From NCBI GenBank assembly GCA_017616015.1, contig JAFZYY010000016.1:1-58473 (forward strand): DNA of 58,473 nt. The letters run 5' to 3'. The position numbers and the translations under genes are program-made. Under the pieces are notes generated by a model. The model was given only the letters and a program-made list of their open reading frames with translations, was not told the DNA's origin and did not search any database. This document shows, piece after piece, positions 42,733-52,966 of this stretch; position 1 is the first letter of the stretch, and every line of letters starts with the position of its first letter. The DNA comes from Alphaproteobacteria bacterium (lineage in GTDB: Bacteria; Pseudomonadota; Alphaproteobacteria; CAAGCB01; CAG-977).

Positions 42733-43257
42733 ATGATGAAATATACGTTTTTAGTATTGTTTTTCTTGTTGTTTTCGGACAACGCTCGGGCTGTTTGTTC
42801 CGGCGGCTTTGACGGAGCGAACGCCATCTTTGAAGGGTGTTCCGAAATGGGCGGACTGGGCGATGTGGTCTATAAGCGCGACGCTAACGGCAAAGCGCTC
42901 GGTCAGAGAAATGACGAGGAGATCAGAAAGCATTTGGTTTCTACAGTCGAAGAACGCCTGAAAGGCCGCGGCATGACAATGAAAAATAAAGACGGCCAAA
43001 CGTCGATTGTCATCAGTTCGGACAATATCGTTTTCGATGTGTTTAATCAGAACGGGGATTTGGTTTTCAAATATACGATAGATCTTGAAAACGGTATTCC
43101 CGAAAACGAAAAAGATCTGATTTCTTCCCGCGAAAGCTACAATGTCCGGAAAACGAACCGCAATACGTTGCGTAAAGAGTACCTGGACGAAATACAAACT
43201 CTGGGCGATAAAATCAAAGCGGAAGAAATCGATACGAAAGCGGCGGCAAAAAAATGA
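42733..43257 (+). CDS. Secreted protein of unknown function
   Basis: The 174-residue product has a signal peptide (about 1-20, ending ARA), then CSGGFDGANAIFEGC, a candidate disulfide. A central beta-rich segment (TSIVISSDNIVFDVFNQNGD) and a charged helical C-terminus with KTNRNTLRKEYLDEIQTLG follow. Two ATG codons in tandem (42733, 42736) could serve as start. No family recognised. It overlaps the next lipoprotein gene by four bases. Confidence 0.62.
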   Translation: MMKYTFLVLFFLLFSDNARAVCSGGFDGANAIFEGCSEMGGLGDVVYKRDANGKALGQRNDEEIRKHLVSTVEERLKGRGMTMKNKDGQTSIVISSDNIVFDVFNQNGDLVFKYTIDLENGIPENEKDLISSRESYNVRKTNRNTLRKEYLDEIQTLGDKIKAEEIDTKAAAKK

Positions 43258-43598
43258 AAAAACTTTTGACGGGTTCGGCGCTGTTGTTGCTGGCGGCCTG
43301 CGTAGCGCAAAATGAACCGAATCCCAATCTTCCGTTAAGGCTGGAAACGGCAATCGACAGCGATCTGCTGATTCTGAAAACCGAAGATATTCGTATCGTT
43401 GAAGTGAAAGAAAGAAAAATAGCTTACGAATATAACGATCAGCATATTAAGTTGCCTCAGTTGGGGGATCACGCTACCCGCTTTTGTGAAGGCAAGGGGC
43501 ACGACACGATTTTAACGGATATGAAATTGACAAATCGCGAAGGTTTCCGTCGCGCTACGTTTGAATGCCGGGAAAAACCGACGCTGATTAAGCGTTAA
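43254..43598 (+). CDS. Small lipoprotein of unknown function
   Basis: The 114-residue product has lipobox LAAC (Cys16). The mature part contains RLETAIDSDLLILKTEDIRI and a cysteine pair in RFCEGKGHDTILTD and RATFECREKP, likely a disulfide. ATG overlaps the preceding stop (ATGA). The stop codon shares TTAA with the stop of the convergent RHH gene. No family recognised. Confidence 0.65.
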   Translation: MKKLLTGSALLLLAACVAQNEPNPNLPLRLETAIDSDLLILKTEDIRIVEVKERKIAYEYNDQHIKLPQLGDHATRFCEGKGHDTILTDMKLTNREGFRRATFECREKPTLIKR

Positions 43599-43806
43599 AG
43601 CGGCGTTTCGTTCATCACTGTTTTTAAAACGAATACACGCAGGGCAGAGGATAATCCTCCCGCCCTGTTTGCGTCTATGCGGGTGATTATTTCGGCGGGA
43701 GTCGTTCCCTGTTTTATGGCAATGCGCTTTAATGCGTCCCAGAATTCGGGCTCCAGGGAAACGCTGGTGCGATGACCGGCTATCATGATGGAGTGCTTGG
43801 AAACGC

Positions 43807-43810
<4 letters not shown>
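43595..43810 (-). CDS. Ribbon-helix-helix (RHH_4) protein
   Basis: The 71-residue product has RTSVSLEPEFWDALKRIA followed by TTPAEIITRID, the core of the RHH_4 family common in alphaproteobacteria and expected to bind DNA as a dimer. Its ATG overlaps the fumarase stop (ATGA), so the two are translationally coupled. This might reflect a regulatory link with metabolism, but the target is unknown. Only the arc-like fold is secure. Confidence 0.85.
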
Positions 43811-45372
<1,562 letters not shown>

Positions 45373-45376
45373 TTTT

Positions 45377-45811
45377 TTATTTCTTCTTGCGGAAAGCGCT
45401 GAGGCTGACAACGTTTTCCGAATCGTTTTTCCGTGCGGTTTCTTTTTTATGTTTCGGAGCCGGCTTTTGCGGCGTAAAAGTCAGCGCAAACTGCGCGTAC
45501 GGATCGGCAAAGCGTATGACAGCGTCAAAAGGAATGGAAATTCTTTCGGAAATGTTGTTGAAACTGAGCGTGACGGAAAATTTGTCATCTTCGGTTTTCA
45601 GATCGTAAAATTCGTGTTGCAGAACGATGGTCATATCTTTCGGATAAGCGGTTTTCAGCCTTTCGGACAGGATCACGTCGTCTCTGTCCGTCTGAAAAGT
45701 GATGTAAAAATGATTGCCGTCCAAGCCGTTCTTTTCAGCGGACGACAAAGCGTCGCGAACAACGTGAAGCAGGGCTTTTTCCACCAGACGTTCGTAGGAA
45801 ATTTCGGTCAT
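45377..45811 (-). CDS. sspB: SspB-type adaptor for ClpXP (alpha subfamily)
   Basis: Binds the ssrA tag on products of rescued ribosomes and tethers them to ClpXP for degradation. The 144 residues include the substrate-binding fold (NHFYITFQTDRDDVILSERL, DMTIVLQHEFYDL), a flexible linker rich in Lys and Pro, and a C-terminal ClpX-docking-like motif NVVSLSAFRKK. It lies immediately downstream of ssrA, whose tag it should recognise. AAGGA precedes the ATG. Confidence 0.92.
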   Translation of the reverse strand: MTEISYERLVEKALLHVVRDALSSAEKNGLDGNHFYITFQTDRDDVILSERLKTAYPKDMTIVLQHEFYDLKTEDDKFSVTLSFNNISERISIPFDAVIRFADPYAQFALTFTPQKPAPKHKKETARKNDSENVVSLSAFRKKK

Positions 45812-45829
45812 TGATCAGTCCTTAAATCA

Positions 45830-45872
45830 GAATAAAAATAACGGGACACTTCTGTTGCTAGGCAAGTCCCCG
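45830..45872 (-). terminator. Terminator of ssrA
   Basis: Minus strand: CGGGGACTT pairs with AAGTGTCCCG around a CCTAGCAACAG-type loop, followed by TTATTTTTATT. Leak-through would reach sspB 19 bases later. Confidence 0.65.
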
Positions 45873-46137
45873 CCCCACCCGAAGCGCTCAAGCCTCAGGG
45901 ATTAAGTTCGGTTTTCCGGCCGCATTACGCAGCGAGAGCAACCTGAGTGCGATTATCATTCGCATTTAAAGTTATAGCCCGATAACGGCGGTACAATGCC
46001 GGATACAAACTTTACCTTTACTACGCGCGTCGATCCTGTTTCGTCCCCAAAGTTTGGTGGAGACGCCGGGTACCGCCCCCGGGTCCGCTACGCCTATTCC
46101 ATAAAGCGTTTAGCATCATAGCCGGATTGCTCCGGCA
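45842..46137 (-). ncRNA. ssrA: tmRNA, circularly permuted two-piece form
   Basis: Rescues stalled ribosomes. On the minus strand the acceptor piece comes first and contains a hairpin with GCAA tetraloop, T-arm CCGGG...CCCGG and the 3' end CGTCTCCACCA at 46055. After only about six bases the coding piece begins with GGGGACGAAACAGG at 46048. GGGGACG pairs with CGTCTCC, including a G-U third pair as in tRNA-Ala. The tag frame (45925-45963) encodes ANDNRTQVALAA then a stop. This permuted order is typical of alphaproteobacteria. Exact processed ends are not visible. Confidence 0.93.
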
Positions 46138-46143
46138 CTTTCC

Positions 46144-46171
46144 ATTATAGAACGGAAATCCGTTTTCGCAA
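46144..46171 (-). promoter_or_regulatory. Sigma-70 promoter of ssrA
   Basis: Minus strand: TTGCGA (46166-46171), 16-base spacer, TATAAT (46144-46149), just upstream of the first tmRNA hairpin. Confidence 0.7.
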
Positions 46172-46191
46172 GGGGCATTCCGATTCATTAG

Positions 46192-46220
46192 TTGCGCTTT
46201 GGTTCGGACTGAATTAAACT
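46192..46220 (+). promoter_or_regulatory. Possible promoter of thyX
   Basis: TTGCGC (46192-46197), 17-base spacer, TAAACT (46215-46220). Divergent from the ssrA promoter. Confidence 0.4.
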
Positions 46221-46253
46221 GCCGGCAGTATTTTCTTTCAGCAGAGGTTTTTT

Positions 46254-47192
46254 ATGGAACTGACGGAAATCCAAAAACAGGAAATCGAAGAGCTGACATC
46301 GGCCGCGTACACGACAAAGCGCCCGACCGTTCCCGCTTTCGAAGAAATTCTGTACAAGCCGTTTCCCGTGTTGGATCACGGATTCGTCCGCGTGATCGAC
46401 TATATGGGCGACGACGCCGCTATCGTTCAGGCGGCGCGCGTGTCTTACGGCCGCGGAACAAAGCAGACGTCTCAGGACAAGGGACTGATCAATTATCTGA
46501 TGCGTCATCGGCATACGTCTCCGTTTGAGATGTGCGAAATCAAGCTGCACGTCAAGCTGCCGATCTTTGTCGCCCGTCATTGGGTGCGTCACAGAACGGC
46601 GAGCATCAACGAATATTCCGCCCGCTATTCGATTCTGGATCGCGAATTCTATTTTCCGAAATTCGAGGATATGGCCGCTCAGGCGACGCAGAATCATCAG
46701 GGGCGCGGCGAAACGCTGTCGATGGCCGAAGCTGAAAAAGTGTTCGAGATTTTAAAAACGGACGCGTTGAAATGCTATGACGATTACGAATTTATGCTGA
46801 ACGAAAATCCGGACGGTTCGCGCAAGGACGAAAGCCGCAAAGGGCTGGCCAGAGAATTGGCGCGCATGAATCTGCCGGTCAGCATCTATACGCAGTGGTA
46901 CTGGAAAACGGATTTGCACAACTTATTTCATTTCCTGTCCCTGCGCGCGGAATCTCATGCGCAGAAAGAAATCCGCGATTATGCGAACGTGATTTTGGAT
47001 ATGTGCCGCAAATGGGTGCCGTTGGCAACGGAAGCTTTTGAACAGCATTGTCTGGGCGGGACTCATTTGTCGCAAAAAGGGCTGGAAGTTGTCCGCCGCA
47101 TGGTTAAAGGCGAAAAAGTCGCCCGTGAAGACTCCGGCCTGATGAAAGGCGAATATAACGAATTAATGACCGCTTTGGGAATTGAGGAATAA
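46254..47192 (+). CDS. thyX: Flavin-dependent thymidylate synthase
   Basis: Makes dTMP from dUMP using FAD, NADPH and methylenetetrahydrofolate. The 312 residues carry the ThyX signature [15 protein letters not shown] (112-126) and family blocks [19 protein letters not shown] and [17 protein letters not shown]. Somewhat longer than short ThyX proteins, as in rickettsial and other alphaproteobacterial forms. AGAGG lies upstream. No thyA is seen in the window. Confidence 0.96.
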   Translation: MELTEIQKQEIEELTSAAYTTKRPTVPAFEEILYKPFPVLDHGFVRVIDYMGDDAAIVQAARVSYGRGTKQTSQDKGLINYLMRHRHTSPFEMCEIKLHVKLPIFVARHWVRHRTASINEYSARYSILDREFYFPKFEDMAAQATQNHQGRGETLSMAEAEKVFEILKTDALKCYDDYEFMLNENPDGSRKDESRKGLARELARMNLPVSIYTQWYWKTDLHNLFHFLSLRAESHAQKEIRDYANVILDMCRKWVPLATEAFEQHCLGGTHLSQKGLEVVRRMVKGEKVAREDSGLMKGEYNELMTALGIEE

Positions 47193-47196
47193 AACG

Positions 47197-48300
47197 ATGA
47201 CAAAAAGAAAAAGTCCGTGGGACAATTCAAACGATGACGATCAGAATCCGTGGCAGCCGCAGCAAAATGAGGACGATCCTCAGGATATTGAGGCTTTGCT
47301 GAAAAAAAGTCAGGACAAAGTCCGCTATATCATGAAAGGCGGCCGCAGAAGAGGAAATATCGGTAAAAAAGGTTTCTGGGGAATTGCCGCCGCCGCTGTT
47401 TTGCTGTGGGCTCTGACAGGGTTCTATCAGGTTCAGCCGCAGGAACAGGGCGTCGTTTTGCGTTTCGGCAAGTATGCTTATACGACCGCTCCCGGTCTGC
47501 ACTATCATCTGCCTTATCCGATTGAAAGCGTTCTGACGCCGAACGTATCGCGTGAAAACCGTATTGAAATCGGTTTCCGCTCTGAACCGGTGCGCCGCGG
47601 CAGAGGCGTTCCCGTTCGCGACATTCGGTCTGAAAATATCGCTTTGACCGGAGACGAAAACATTGTCGAGGTCAACTTTACTGTGACCTGGAAAGTCAAA
47701 AACGCCGGTGATTATCTGTTTAATATCCGTGATCCCGAAGCGACCGTCCGCACCGCGGCGGAAAGCGCCATGCGCGATTCGATCGGGGTGACGCCGATTA
47801 TGGAAATCATCGCCGACGACCGCAAAGGCGTTCAGGAACGCGCGGAAAAAACGTTGCAGGCTTTGCTGGACAAGTACAAAGCCGGTATCGCGGTAACGTC
47901 CGTTCAGCTGACGAAGGCCGACGCGCCCGTGCAGGTTATTGACGCGTTCAACGACGTGCAGCGCGCCAAAGCGGATAAGGAACGTTTAAGCAACGAAGCC
48001 GAGGCTTATCGCAACGATATTCTGCCCCGCGCCCGAGGCGAAGCGTCCAGGATCATCAGCGAAGCCGAAGCATATAAGTCTCAGGTGATTGATCAGGCGA
48101 AAGGGGACACCGCCCGCTTTAACGCCGTTTTAGAAGAATATATGAAGGATAAAGAGGTCGTCGCCCGCCGTATGTATCTGGAAACGATGGAAGACGTTTA
48201 CGGTCATGTCGATAAAGTGATCGTCGATAAAAAAGTCGGCGGTGTCGTGCCGTATTTGCCGTTGCCGGAAATCAACAAAAAACAGGAGAAAGCACAATGA
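47197..48300 (+). CDS. hflK: HflK, FtsH modulator (SPFH/band 7)
   Basis: With HflC forms a large cage around FtsH in the inner membrane and controls its proteolysis. The 367 residues have a Asn, Asp and Trp rich cytoplasmic start, one membrane segment (about 58-75) and the band 7 domain (from about 80: VQPQEQGVVLRFGKYAYTTAPG). A long helical region with AEAYRNDILPRARGEASRII and a short C-terminal tail follow. ATG at 47197 has GAGG upstream. It overlaps hflC by four bases. Confidence 0.95.
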   Translation: MTKRKSPWDNSNDDDQNPWQPQQNEDDPQDIEALLKKSQDKVRYIMKGGRRRGNIGKKGFWGIAAAAVLLWALTGFYQVQPQEQGVVLRFGKYAYTTAPGLHYHLPYPIESVLTPNVSRENRIEIGFRSEPVRRGRGVPVRDIRSENIALTGDENIVEVNFTVTWKVKNAGDYLFNIRDPEATVRTAAESAMRDSIGVTPIMEIIADDRKGVQERAEKTLQALLDKYKAGIAVTSVQLTKADAPVQVIDAFNDVQRAKADKERLSNEAEAYRNDILPRARGEASRIISEAEAYKSQVIDQAKGDTARFNAVLEEYMKDKEVVARRMYLETMEDVYGHVDKVIVDKKVGGVVPYLPLPEINKKQEKAQ

Positions 48301-49175
48301 AACCGCAGGCTAAAGTTTTTCTGGGGATCGTCGCCGTCATAGCGTTGATTGTTTTATTGGATTCCCTGTTTATCGTTCCGCAGGTTCAGCAGGCAATCGT
48401 GATTCAGTTTGGCGAACCCAAACGCGTTATTCAGGATCCCGGGTTGCATGTCAAAGTCCCGTTCATTCAGCGGGTGCTTTTGTACGATAACCGTTTGCTC
48501 GGGCTTGATCCGCCGGCAAAGGAAGTGTTGCTGTCGGATAAAAAGCGTATTGTCGTCGATGCGTTTTTACGTTTCAGAATTATCAATCCGCTGTTGTTCT
48601 ATCAGGCTTTGCAGACAGAAGAAATGGCTCATTCCCGTTTAAGCGACGCGACCGTTTCCTCTTTGCGCGACGTTCTGGGCAAATTCGATATGAAAACGGT
48701 TTTGTCCCCGAAGCGTCCGGAAATCATGGATCAGATTCGCGACGAAGTGGATTCCAAAGCCAAAGCTTTCGGGGTGGAAGTCGTTGATGTGCGTATCCGC
48801 CGCGCCGATCTGCCGGACGAAACGTCGCAGGCCGTTTATGCCCGCATGCGTTCGGAACGTGAACGCGAAGCCAAGGAATTCCGCGCTCAGGGGCAGCAGA
48901 TGAATCAGAAAATCAGAGCCGAAGCCGACCGCGATAAAATCCGCATTCTGGCTCAGGCGCAGAAAGACGCTCAAATCCTGCGCGGGCAGGGGGACAAGGA
49001 AGCTGCAAACATCTGGGCGAAAGCGTCCCGCCGCGACAAAGATTTCTACGCGTTCTACCGTTCTTTGGAAGCGTATAAAAATTCCATCAAAACAAACGGA
49101 ACGTCTTTGGTGATTTCGCCTGATTCCGAATTTTTCAAGTTCTTCGGAACTTTGCCGGCCGGGGCTAAACACTGA
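48297..49175 (+). CDS. hflC: HflC, FtsH modulator (SPFH/band 7)
   Basis: Partner of HflK, 292 residues. N-terminal membrane segment (about 7-25), band 7 domain with VPQVQQAIVIQFGEPKRVI and a helical region with ADRDKIRILAQAQKDAQILRG. C-terminus YKNSIKTNGTSLVISPDSEF fits the family. ATGA overlap with hflK indicates coupled translation and fixed stoichiometry. Confidence 0.95.
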   Translation: MKPQAKVFLGIVAVIALIVLLDSLFIVPQVQQAIVIQFGEPKRVIQDPGLHVKVPFIQRVLLYDNRLLGLDPPAKEVLLSDKKRIVVDAFLRFRIINPLLFYQALQTEEMAHSRLSDATVSSLRDVLGKFDMKTVLSPKRPEIMDQIRDEVDSKAKAFGVEVVDVRIRRADLPDETSQAVYARMRSEREREAKEFRAQGQQMNQKIRAEADRDKIRILAQAQKDAQILRGQGDKEAANIWAKASRRDKDFYAFYRSLEAYKNSIKTNGTSLVISPDSEFFKFFGTLPAGAKH

Positions 49176-49194
49176 GAACGGGGGCTCTTTTTTC

Positions 49195-49380
49195 ATGCAG
49201 GATCTGATCGTGGCGTGTCTGATGGCCTTTGTGATAGAAGGCATTTATTACGCTCTGATGCCCGAAAGAGCGCAGGAAGCGATGCGCAAACTGGCTCAGG
49301 TGGAACCGGAGATGTTGCGCAAAGCCGGCATTCTGGTCGCGATTATCGGCGTAATGATTATAAACGTGATTAAGAGGTGA
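49195..49380 (+). CDS. DUF2065 small membrane protein (YjeT-like)
   Basis: The 61-residue protein has two membrane helices: VACLMAFVIEGIYYALMP, and AGILVAIIGVMIINVI after a short cytoplasmic turn with ERAQEAMRKLAQVEPEMLRK. DUF2065 genes regularly lie between hflC and degP in alphaproteobacteria. No biochemical function is known; HflKC association is only a guess from position. Confidence 0.87.
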   Translation: MQDLIVACLMAFVIEGIYYALMPERAQEAMRKLAQVEPEMLRKAGILVAIIGVMIINVIKR

Positions 49381-49382
49381 GA

Positions 49383-50795
49383 ATGTTTTTTAAAATAGTC
49401 ACGGCCTTCCTGATATTGTTTTCCCGAAACGTTTCCGCTCAGACGGTTGTTTCTTTCGCGGATACGGTTCAGAAAGTCCTGCCTTCCGTCGTCAGCGTGT
49501 CGGCTGCGAAAATCGCCGCGGAGCCTCCCGAAATGATGTTGGCTTTGCGCGGATCGCCGTTTGAACAGTTCTTTAAAGACGTTTACCGCGACGGCGGCTT
49601 TGATATGCCGAAATCCATTCTGCTCGGTTCGGGGTTCGTTTATGATAAAGACGGCCATGTGATTACCAGCGCTCATGTCGTCGAAAACATGACCGAAGTC
49701 ATGGTGACGATGAATGACGGAACGGCAATGACGGGCAAAGTGTTGGGACGCGATCCCAAAACGGATCTTGCTTTGCTGAAAATCGACGCAAAAGAGTTGA
49801 CTCCTGTTGTTATCGGTTCTTCCGATGCCGCGAAGATCGGCGATCCCGTGTTGGCGGTCGGCAATCCGTTCGGGCTTGGCAATACGGTGACTTCCGGCAT
49901 TATTTCCGCGCGTTCCCGCGATATTCAGGTCGGTCCTTATGACGACTTTATTCAGACGGACGCGGCGATTAACCGCGGCAATTCGGGCGGGCCTCTGTTT
50001 AATGCAAACGGAGAAATGATCGGCGTGAATACGGCTATTTTTTCTCCTTCCGGAGGCAGTGTCGGCATCGCTTTTGCCGTGCCGTCCAAAATGGTGAAAA
50101 CCGTGGCTGACGCGTTGATTAAAGACGGCGTCGTCAAACGCGGCCGCTTAGGGGTTATGGTGCAGACCGTCACGCCTGAAATCGCCAAAACTTTGGGTAT
50201 GGATAAGCCGCGCGGCGCTTTGGTCGCCGGCGTGGATAAGGCTTCTCCTGCCGTGAAGGCGAATATTCGGACGGGCGACGTGATTATTCGTTTCGACGGA
50301 CAGGACGTGGCTTCTATGCGGGATTTGCCGCGTATGGCGGCGGAAACGCCGATCGGAAAGACCGTGCCCGTTGTCGTGTGGCGGGAAGGCAAAGAAAAAC
50401 AGGTCGAAATAACCGTTTCCGAAATGAAGGAAACGTCTTACGCCGGAGCTTTGCCGAATACCGCGCCGGTCGAAACGGTAACAATCAGAGATATTCCGCT
50501 GTTGGGCATCGGTGTTGCCGAAATAACGCCTGACTTGCGTCGTAAATATCATCTGTCCAAAAACGCGGCCGGATTAGTCGTCGTTTCCGTATCGTCCAAA
50601 TCCGACGCGGCGCAGAAAGGATTGAAATCCGGCGATTTGGTGGTTGAGCTGGATAAAAAAAGCGTGACCGGATTTAAGACTTTGGAACTGTGGGAAAAAG
50701 ACGCCGCCGAAATGGGACAGGAGTCCGCTTTTGTTTTGATTGAACGGAACGGCGAGCGGTTCTTTGCCGTCGTTCGGTTTGCTCCCGCTTCTTAG
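49383..50795 (+). CDS. degP: Periplasmic serine protease Do (DegP/HtrA family)
   Basis: Degrades or refolds damaged envelope proteins. The 470 residues comprise a signal peptide (about 1-19), a trypsin-like domain with His98 (ITSAHVV), Asp128 (KTDLALLK) and Ser201 (GNSGGPL), and two PDZ domains (about 260-350 and 375-465). ATG at 49383 is favoured by AGAGGTGA. A GTG at 49377 overlaps the DUF2065 stop. The cluster hflKC-DUF2065-degP joins two envelope quality-control systems. Confidence 0.95.
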   Translation: MFFKIVTAFLILFSRNVSAQTVVSFADTVQKVLPSVVSVSAAKIAAEPPEMMLALRGSPFEQFFKDVYRDGGFDMPKSILLGSGFVYDKDGHVITSAHVVENMTEVMVTMNDGTAMTGKVLGRDPKTDLALLKIDAKELTPVVIGSSDAAKIGDPVLAVGNPFGLGNTVTSGIISARSRDIQVGPYDDFIQTDAAINRGNSGGPLFNANGEMIGVNTAIFSPSGGSVGIAFAVPSKMVKTVADALIKDGVVKRGRLGVMVQTVTPEIAKTLGMDKPRGALVAGVDKASPAVKANIRTGDVIIRFDGQDVASMRDLPRMAAETPIGKTVPVVVWREGKEKQVEITVSEMKETSYAGALPNTAPVETVTIRDIPLLGIGVAEITPDLRRKYHLSKNAAGLVVVSVSSKSDAAQKGLKSGDLVVELDKKSVTGFKTLELWEKDAAEMGQESAFVLIERNGERFFAVVRFAPAS

Positions 50796-50804
50796 GACGA
50801 AAAC

Positions 50805-51269
50805 ATGCGCGTTGATTTTTATCATTTGCAGCAATCGACTTTGGAACAGACGCTGCCGGTTTTGGCCGAAAAAGTCTATGCGTCGGGAAAGCGGTTGTTG
50901 ATTAAAACGGAAATGGCCGAAAAAGCGGACTATATCAATACGCTGTTATGGACGTACAAGCCTGATTCCTGGTTGCCTCACGGATCTGAGACCGACGGGT
51001 TTGAAGCCGAACAGCCTGTTTTGATCACTTCGGAAGAAAACAACTCCAATCAAGCGGAAATGATCATGCTGACGGACGGCGGAACGGTTGAAGAAATCTG
51101 CGCATTTGAGCGTTGCCTGAATTTGTTTGACGGCCATGACGACGCGGCCGTTCAAAAAGCGCGCAATCTGTGGAAAGCCGTCGTTGACGCGGGACACGAA
51201 GCCTATTACTGGCAACAGAACGATGCCGGCAAATGGGAAATGAAAGCGTCAAAAATTCCTGAAAAATAA
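50805..51269 (+). CDS. holC: DNA polymerase III chi subunit
   Basis: Clamp-loader accessory protein that links the polymerase to single-strand-binding protein. The 154 residues start MRVDFYHLQQSTLEQTLPVL and contain LLWTYKPDSWLPHG and CAFERCLNLFDGHDDAAVQ, the HolC pattern. AGGAC precedes the ATG. Last gene of the hflK operon, five bases from a convergent gene. Confidence 0.9.
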   Translation: MRVDFYHLQQSTLEQTLPVLAEKVYASGKRLLIKTEMAEKADYINTLLWTYKPDSWLPHGSETDGFEAEQPVLITSEENNSNQAEMIMLTDGGTVEEICAFERCLNLFDGHDDAAVQKARNLWKAVVDAGHEAYYWQQNDAGKWEMKASKIPEK

Positions 51270-51274
51270 AGATT

Positions 51275-52954
51275 TTAACGGTTTTGTTCCAAAGCGAGAA
51301 GATCTTCTTCCGCGCTGGAAATCAAGTCTTTGCGCGCCAGATAGTTGGTCAAATCTCCGCGCGTGTTAATATCGGTCAAAGGCAAATCGTCTTTTAAAGG
51401 AATTTCTTTAATATAATCCGAATGCTCTATTAAGGCGGGTACCCATTGCGCGTCTTCCGGAACGATTTTGACGGCTTTGAACAAATCGCGCGGCCATAAG
51501 ACAGGATTATGCCGGACGGCATTGAAGGTCGGCAAAACAACGGGAGGACGCTCTGCCGAAAAATCAAAAGCGTCTATCATCTGGTCGATATATTCTTCGG
51601 TAAATTCAGGCATATCCGCCGGCAAAATAAGCGCGGCGGCAATATCGGGCGGCAAAACCGCCAGACCCAGCCGAGCCGATCCCAGAACGCCGGAAACGTA
51701 ATCTGCGTTGCGGACGATTTTAACGTCATATTGTTCCAGCCGTTTTTCAATGAAGTTCGCATCGTGTCCCGTAACGACGGCGACATAATCCGCTTTGGAA
51801 GAAAGAGCGGATCGAACAACGTGTTCGACCATGGGCAGACCATTAATGTATTCCAACAGTTTGTTCGTTCCGATCATTCTGCGGCCGGCGCCGGCGGCTA
51901 AAATGACGACGGCGATTTTTTTGCTGTCGGAAAGCGAACCGATACCGATGGACTGTTCCATTTGTTCCGGAGAAATGCGCTTTGTCATTCGGCCTAAAGA
52001 AATGCCGTTCATTGCCAAAGACGGAAAAATATCGTTGCCGGGAAGCGATTTCGTGGCTAAAAAACGCAACAGTCTGTCCAACGCGGGCTGATCTTTGTCT
52101 TCCGCGCCGTATCCCAGAAGCTTCACATCGTTTTTATGACCGATAACCACCGACAATCCGTTGTCGACCGGCCACCCCAGACGATCGATGTCGGCAGCCG
52201 CTTCTTTAAATCCCATAGGTACAATATCTTCGCGGTGCAAAGGCGGATTTTGGCTTTCGACCAAAACGACTTCCGCCTGTGCGTCAATGGCGTTGCGCAC
52301 GGCTTTTTCTATGGCGGCGGCGCTGTGTTCGCATAAGTCCGAATAAACAACGTTAAAACCGAAAGCGCCGAAACGCGCGGCTATTTTGTCGTCGTCCAAA
52401 GGCGCGACGGAGCTGTTGTTCGTCAGCGTACGGATAAAGCCTATTTTGCAAAACGCATAAGGCGCCACTTTTAATAAAGAACCGGTGCCGGAAATTTTTG
52501 TTATAGCTTCGTTTAAGACTTCGGCGTTTATCGCCGGACCGAACAGCCGCAGATTGGCGATAAACTGCCCTTTATAAACAGGCATGTAGGGCTGAACAGT
52601 AGATAACGAAATGCTTTCGTCGTGCGCGTTAAAGCGGTTCAATCGTTCCTGATCAAAGATCAGGACGCCGTCTATGTCCGCGAATATTTCGCTGTAACCC
52701 GTTTCGTCCGGAAGAGTATAACGCAAATAGTCGCCGACGAGCGTTTTTAACAAAATATCGGCTGCCGTTTCGGCCAGCACGTCTTCGGAGGAAAAGCGGA
52801 CGCCCGTAACCGTTTTAACGCCGGCGTACTTCAGCAGATTAATGTCCGCCGAAGTAAGGGTATGTCCTTTTTTCAGAGTTTTTTCCTGACATTTGATGTC
52901 GTGAACCAGCTCGATTCCTAACGCGTCATAGACAGGAAATTCTCCGAATTTCAT
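51275..52954 (-). CDS. Molybdopterin-binding / nucleotidyltransferase fusion protein
   Basis: The 559 residues join an N-terminal MoeA/MoCF-like domain (about 1-340, MKFGEFPVYDALGIELVHDI and VVLVESQNPPLHREDIVPMG) to a C-terminal MobA/MocA-type NTP transferase (about 352-530). The latter has VVILAAGAGRRMIGTNKLLE and ALILPADMPEFTEEYI. The combination is typical of molybdenum cofactor cytidylyl or related transferases in alphaproteobacteria. No molybdoenzyme or other cofactor genes are near. AAGGAAAA precedes the ATG. It follows the YdbH-like gene by 12 bases. Confidence 0.82.
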   Translation of the reverse strand: MKFGEFPVYDALGIELVHDIKCQEKTLKKGHTLTSADINLLKYAGVKTVTGVRFSSEDVLAETAADILLKTLVGDYLRYTLPDETGYSEIFADIDGVLIFDQERLNRFNAHDESISLSTVQPYMPVYKGQFIANLRLFGPAINAEVLNEAITKISGTGSLLKVAPYAFCKIGFIRTLTNNSSVAPLDDDKIAARFGAFGFNVVYSDLCEHSAAAIEKAVRNAIDAQAEVVLVESQNPPLHREDIVPMGFKEAAADIDRLGWPVDNGLSVVIGHKNDVKLLGYGAEDKDQPALDRLLRFLATKSLPGNDIFPSLAMNGISLGRMTKRISPEQMEQSIGIGSLSDSKKIAVVILAAGAGRRMIGTNKLLEYINGLPMVEHVVRSALSSKADYVAVVTGHDANFIEKRLEQYDVKIVRNADYVSGVLGSARLGLAVLPPDIAAALILPADMPEFTEEYIDQMIDAFDFSAERPPVVLPTFNAVRHNPVLWPRDLFKAVKIVPEDAQWVPALIEHSDYIKEIPLKDDLPLTDINTRGDLTNYLARKDLISSAEEDLLALEQNR

Positions 52955-52966
52955 AATATTTTCCTT

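Noticed and set aside
45408-45411. Longer fumarase starting at 45411
   Set aside because: It would overlap sspB by about 35 bases. The added residues do not resemble the family, whose N-terminus fits the ATG at 45372.
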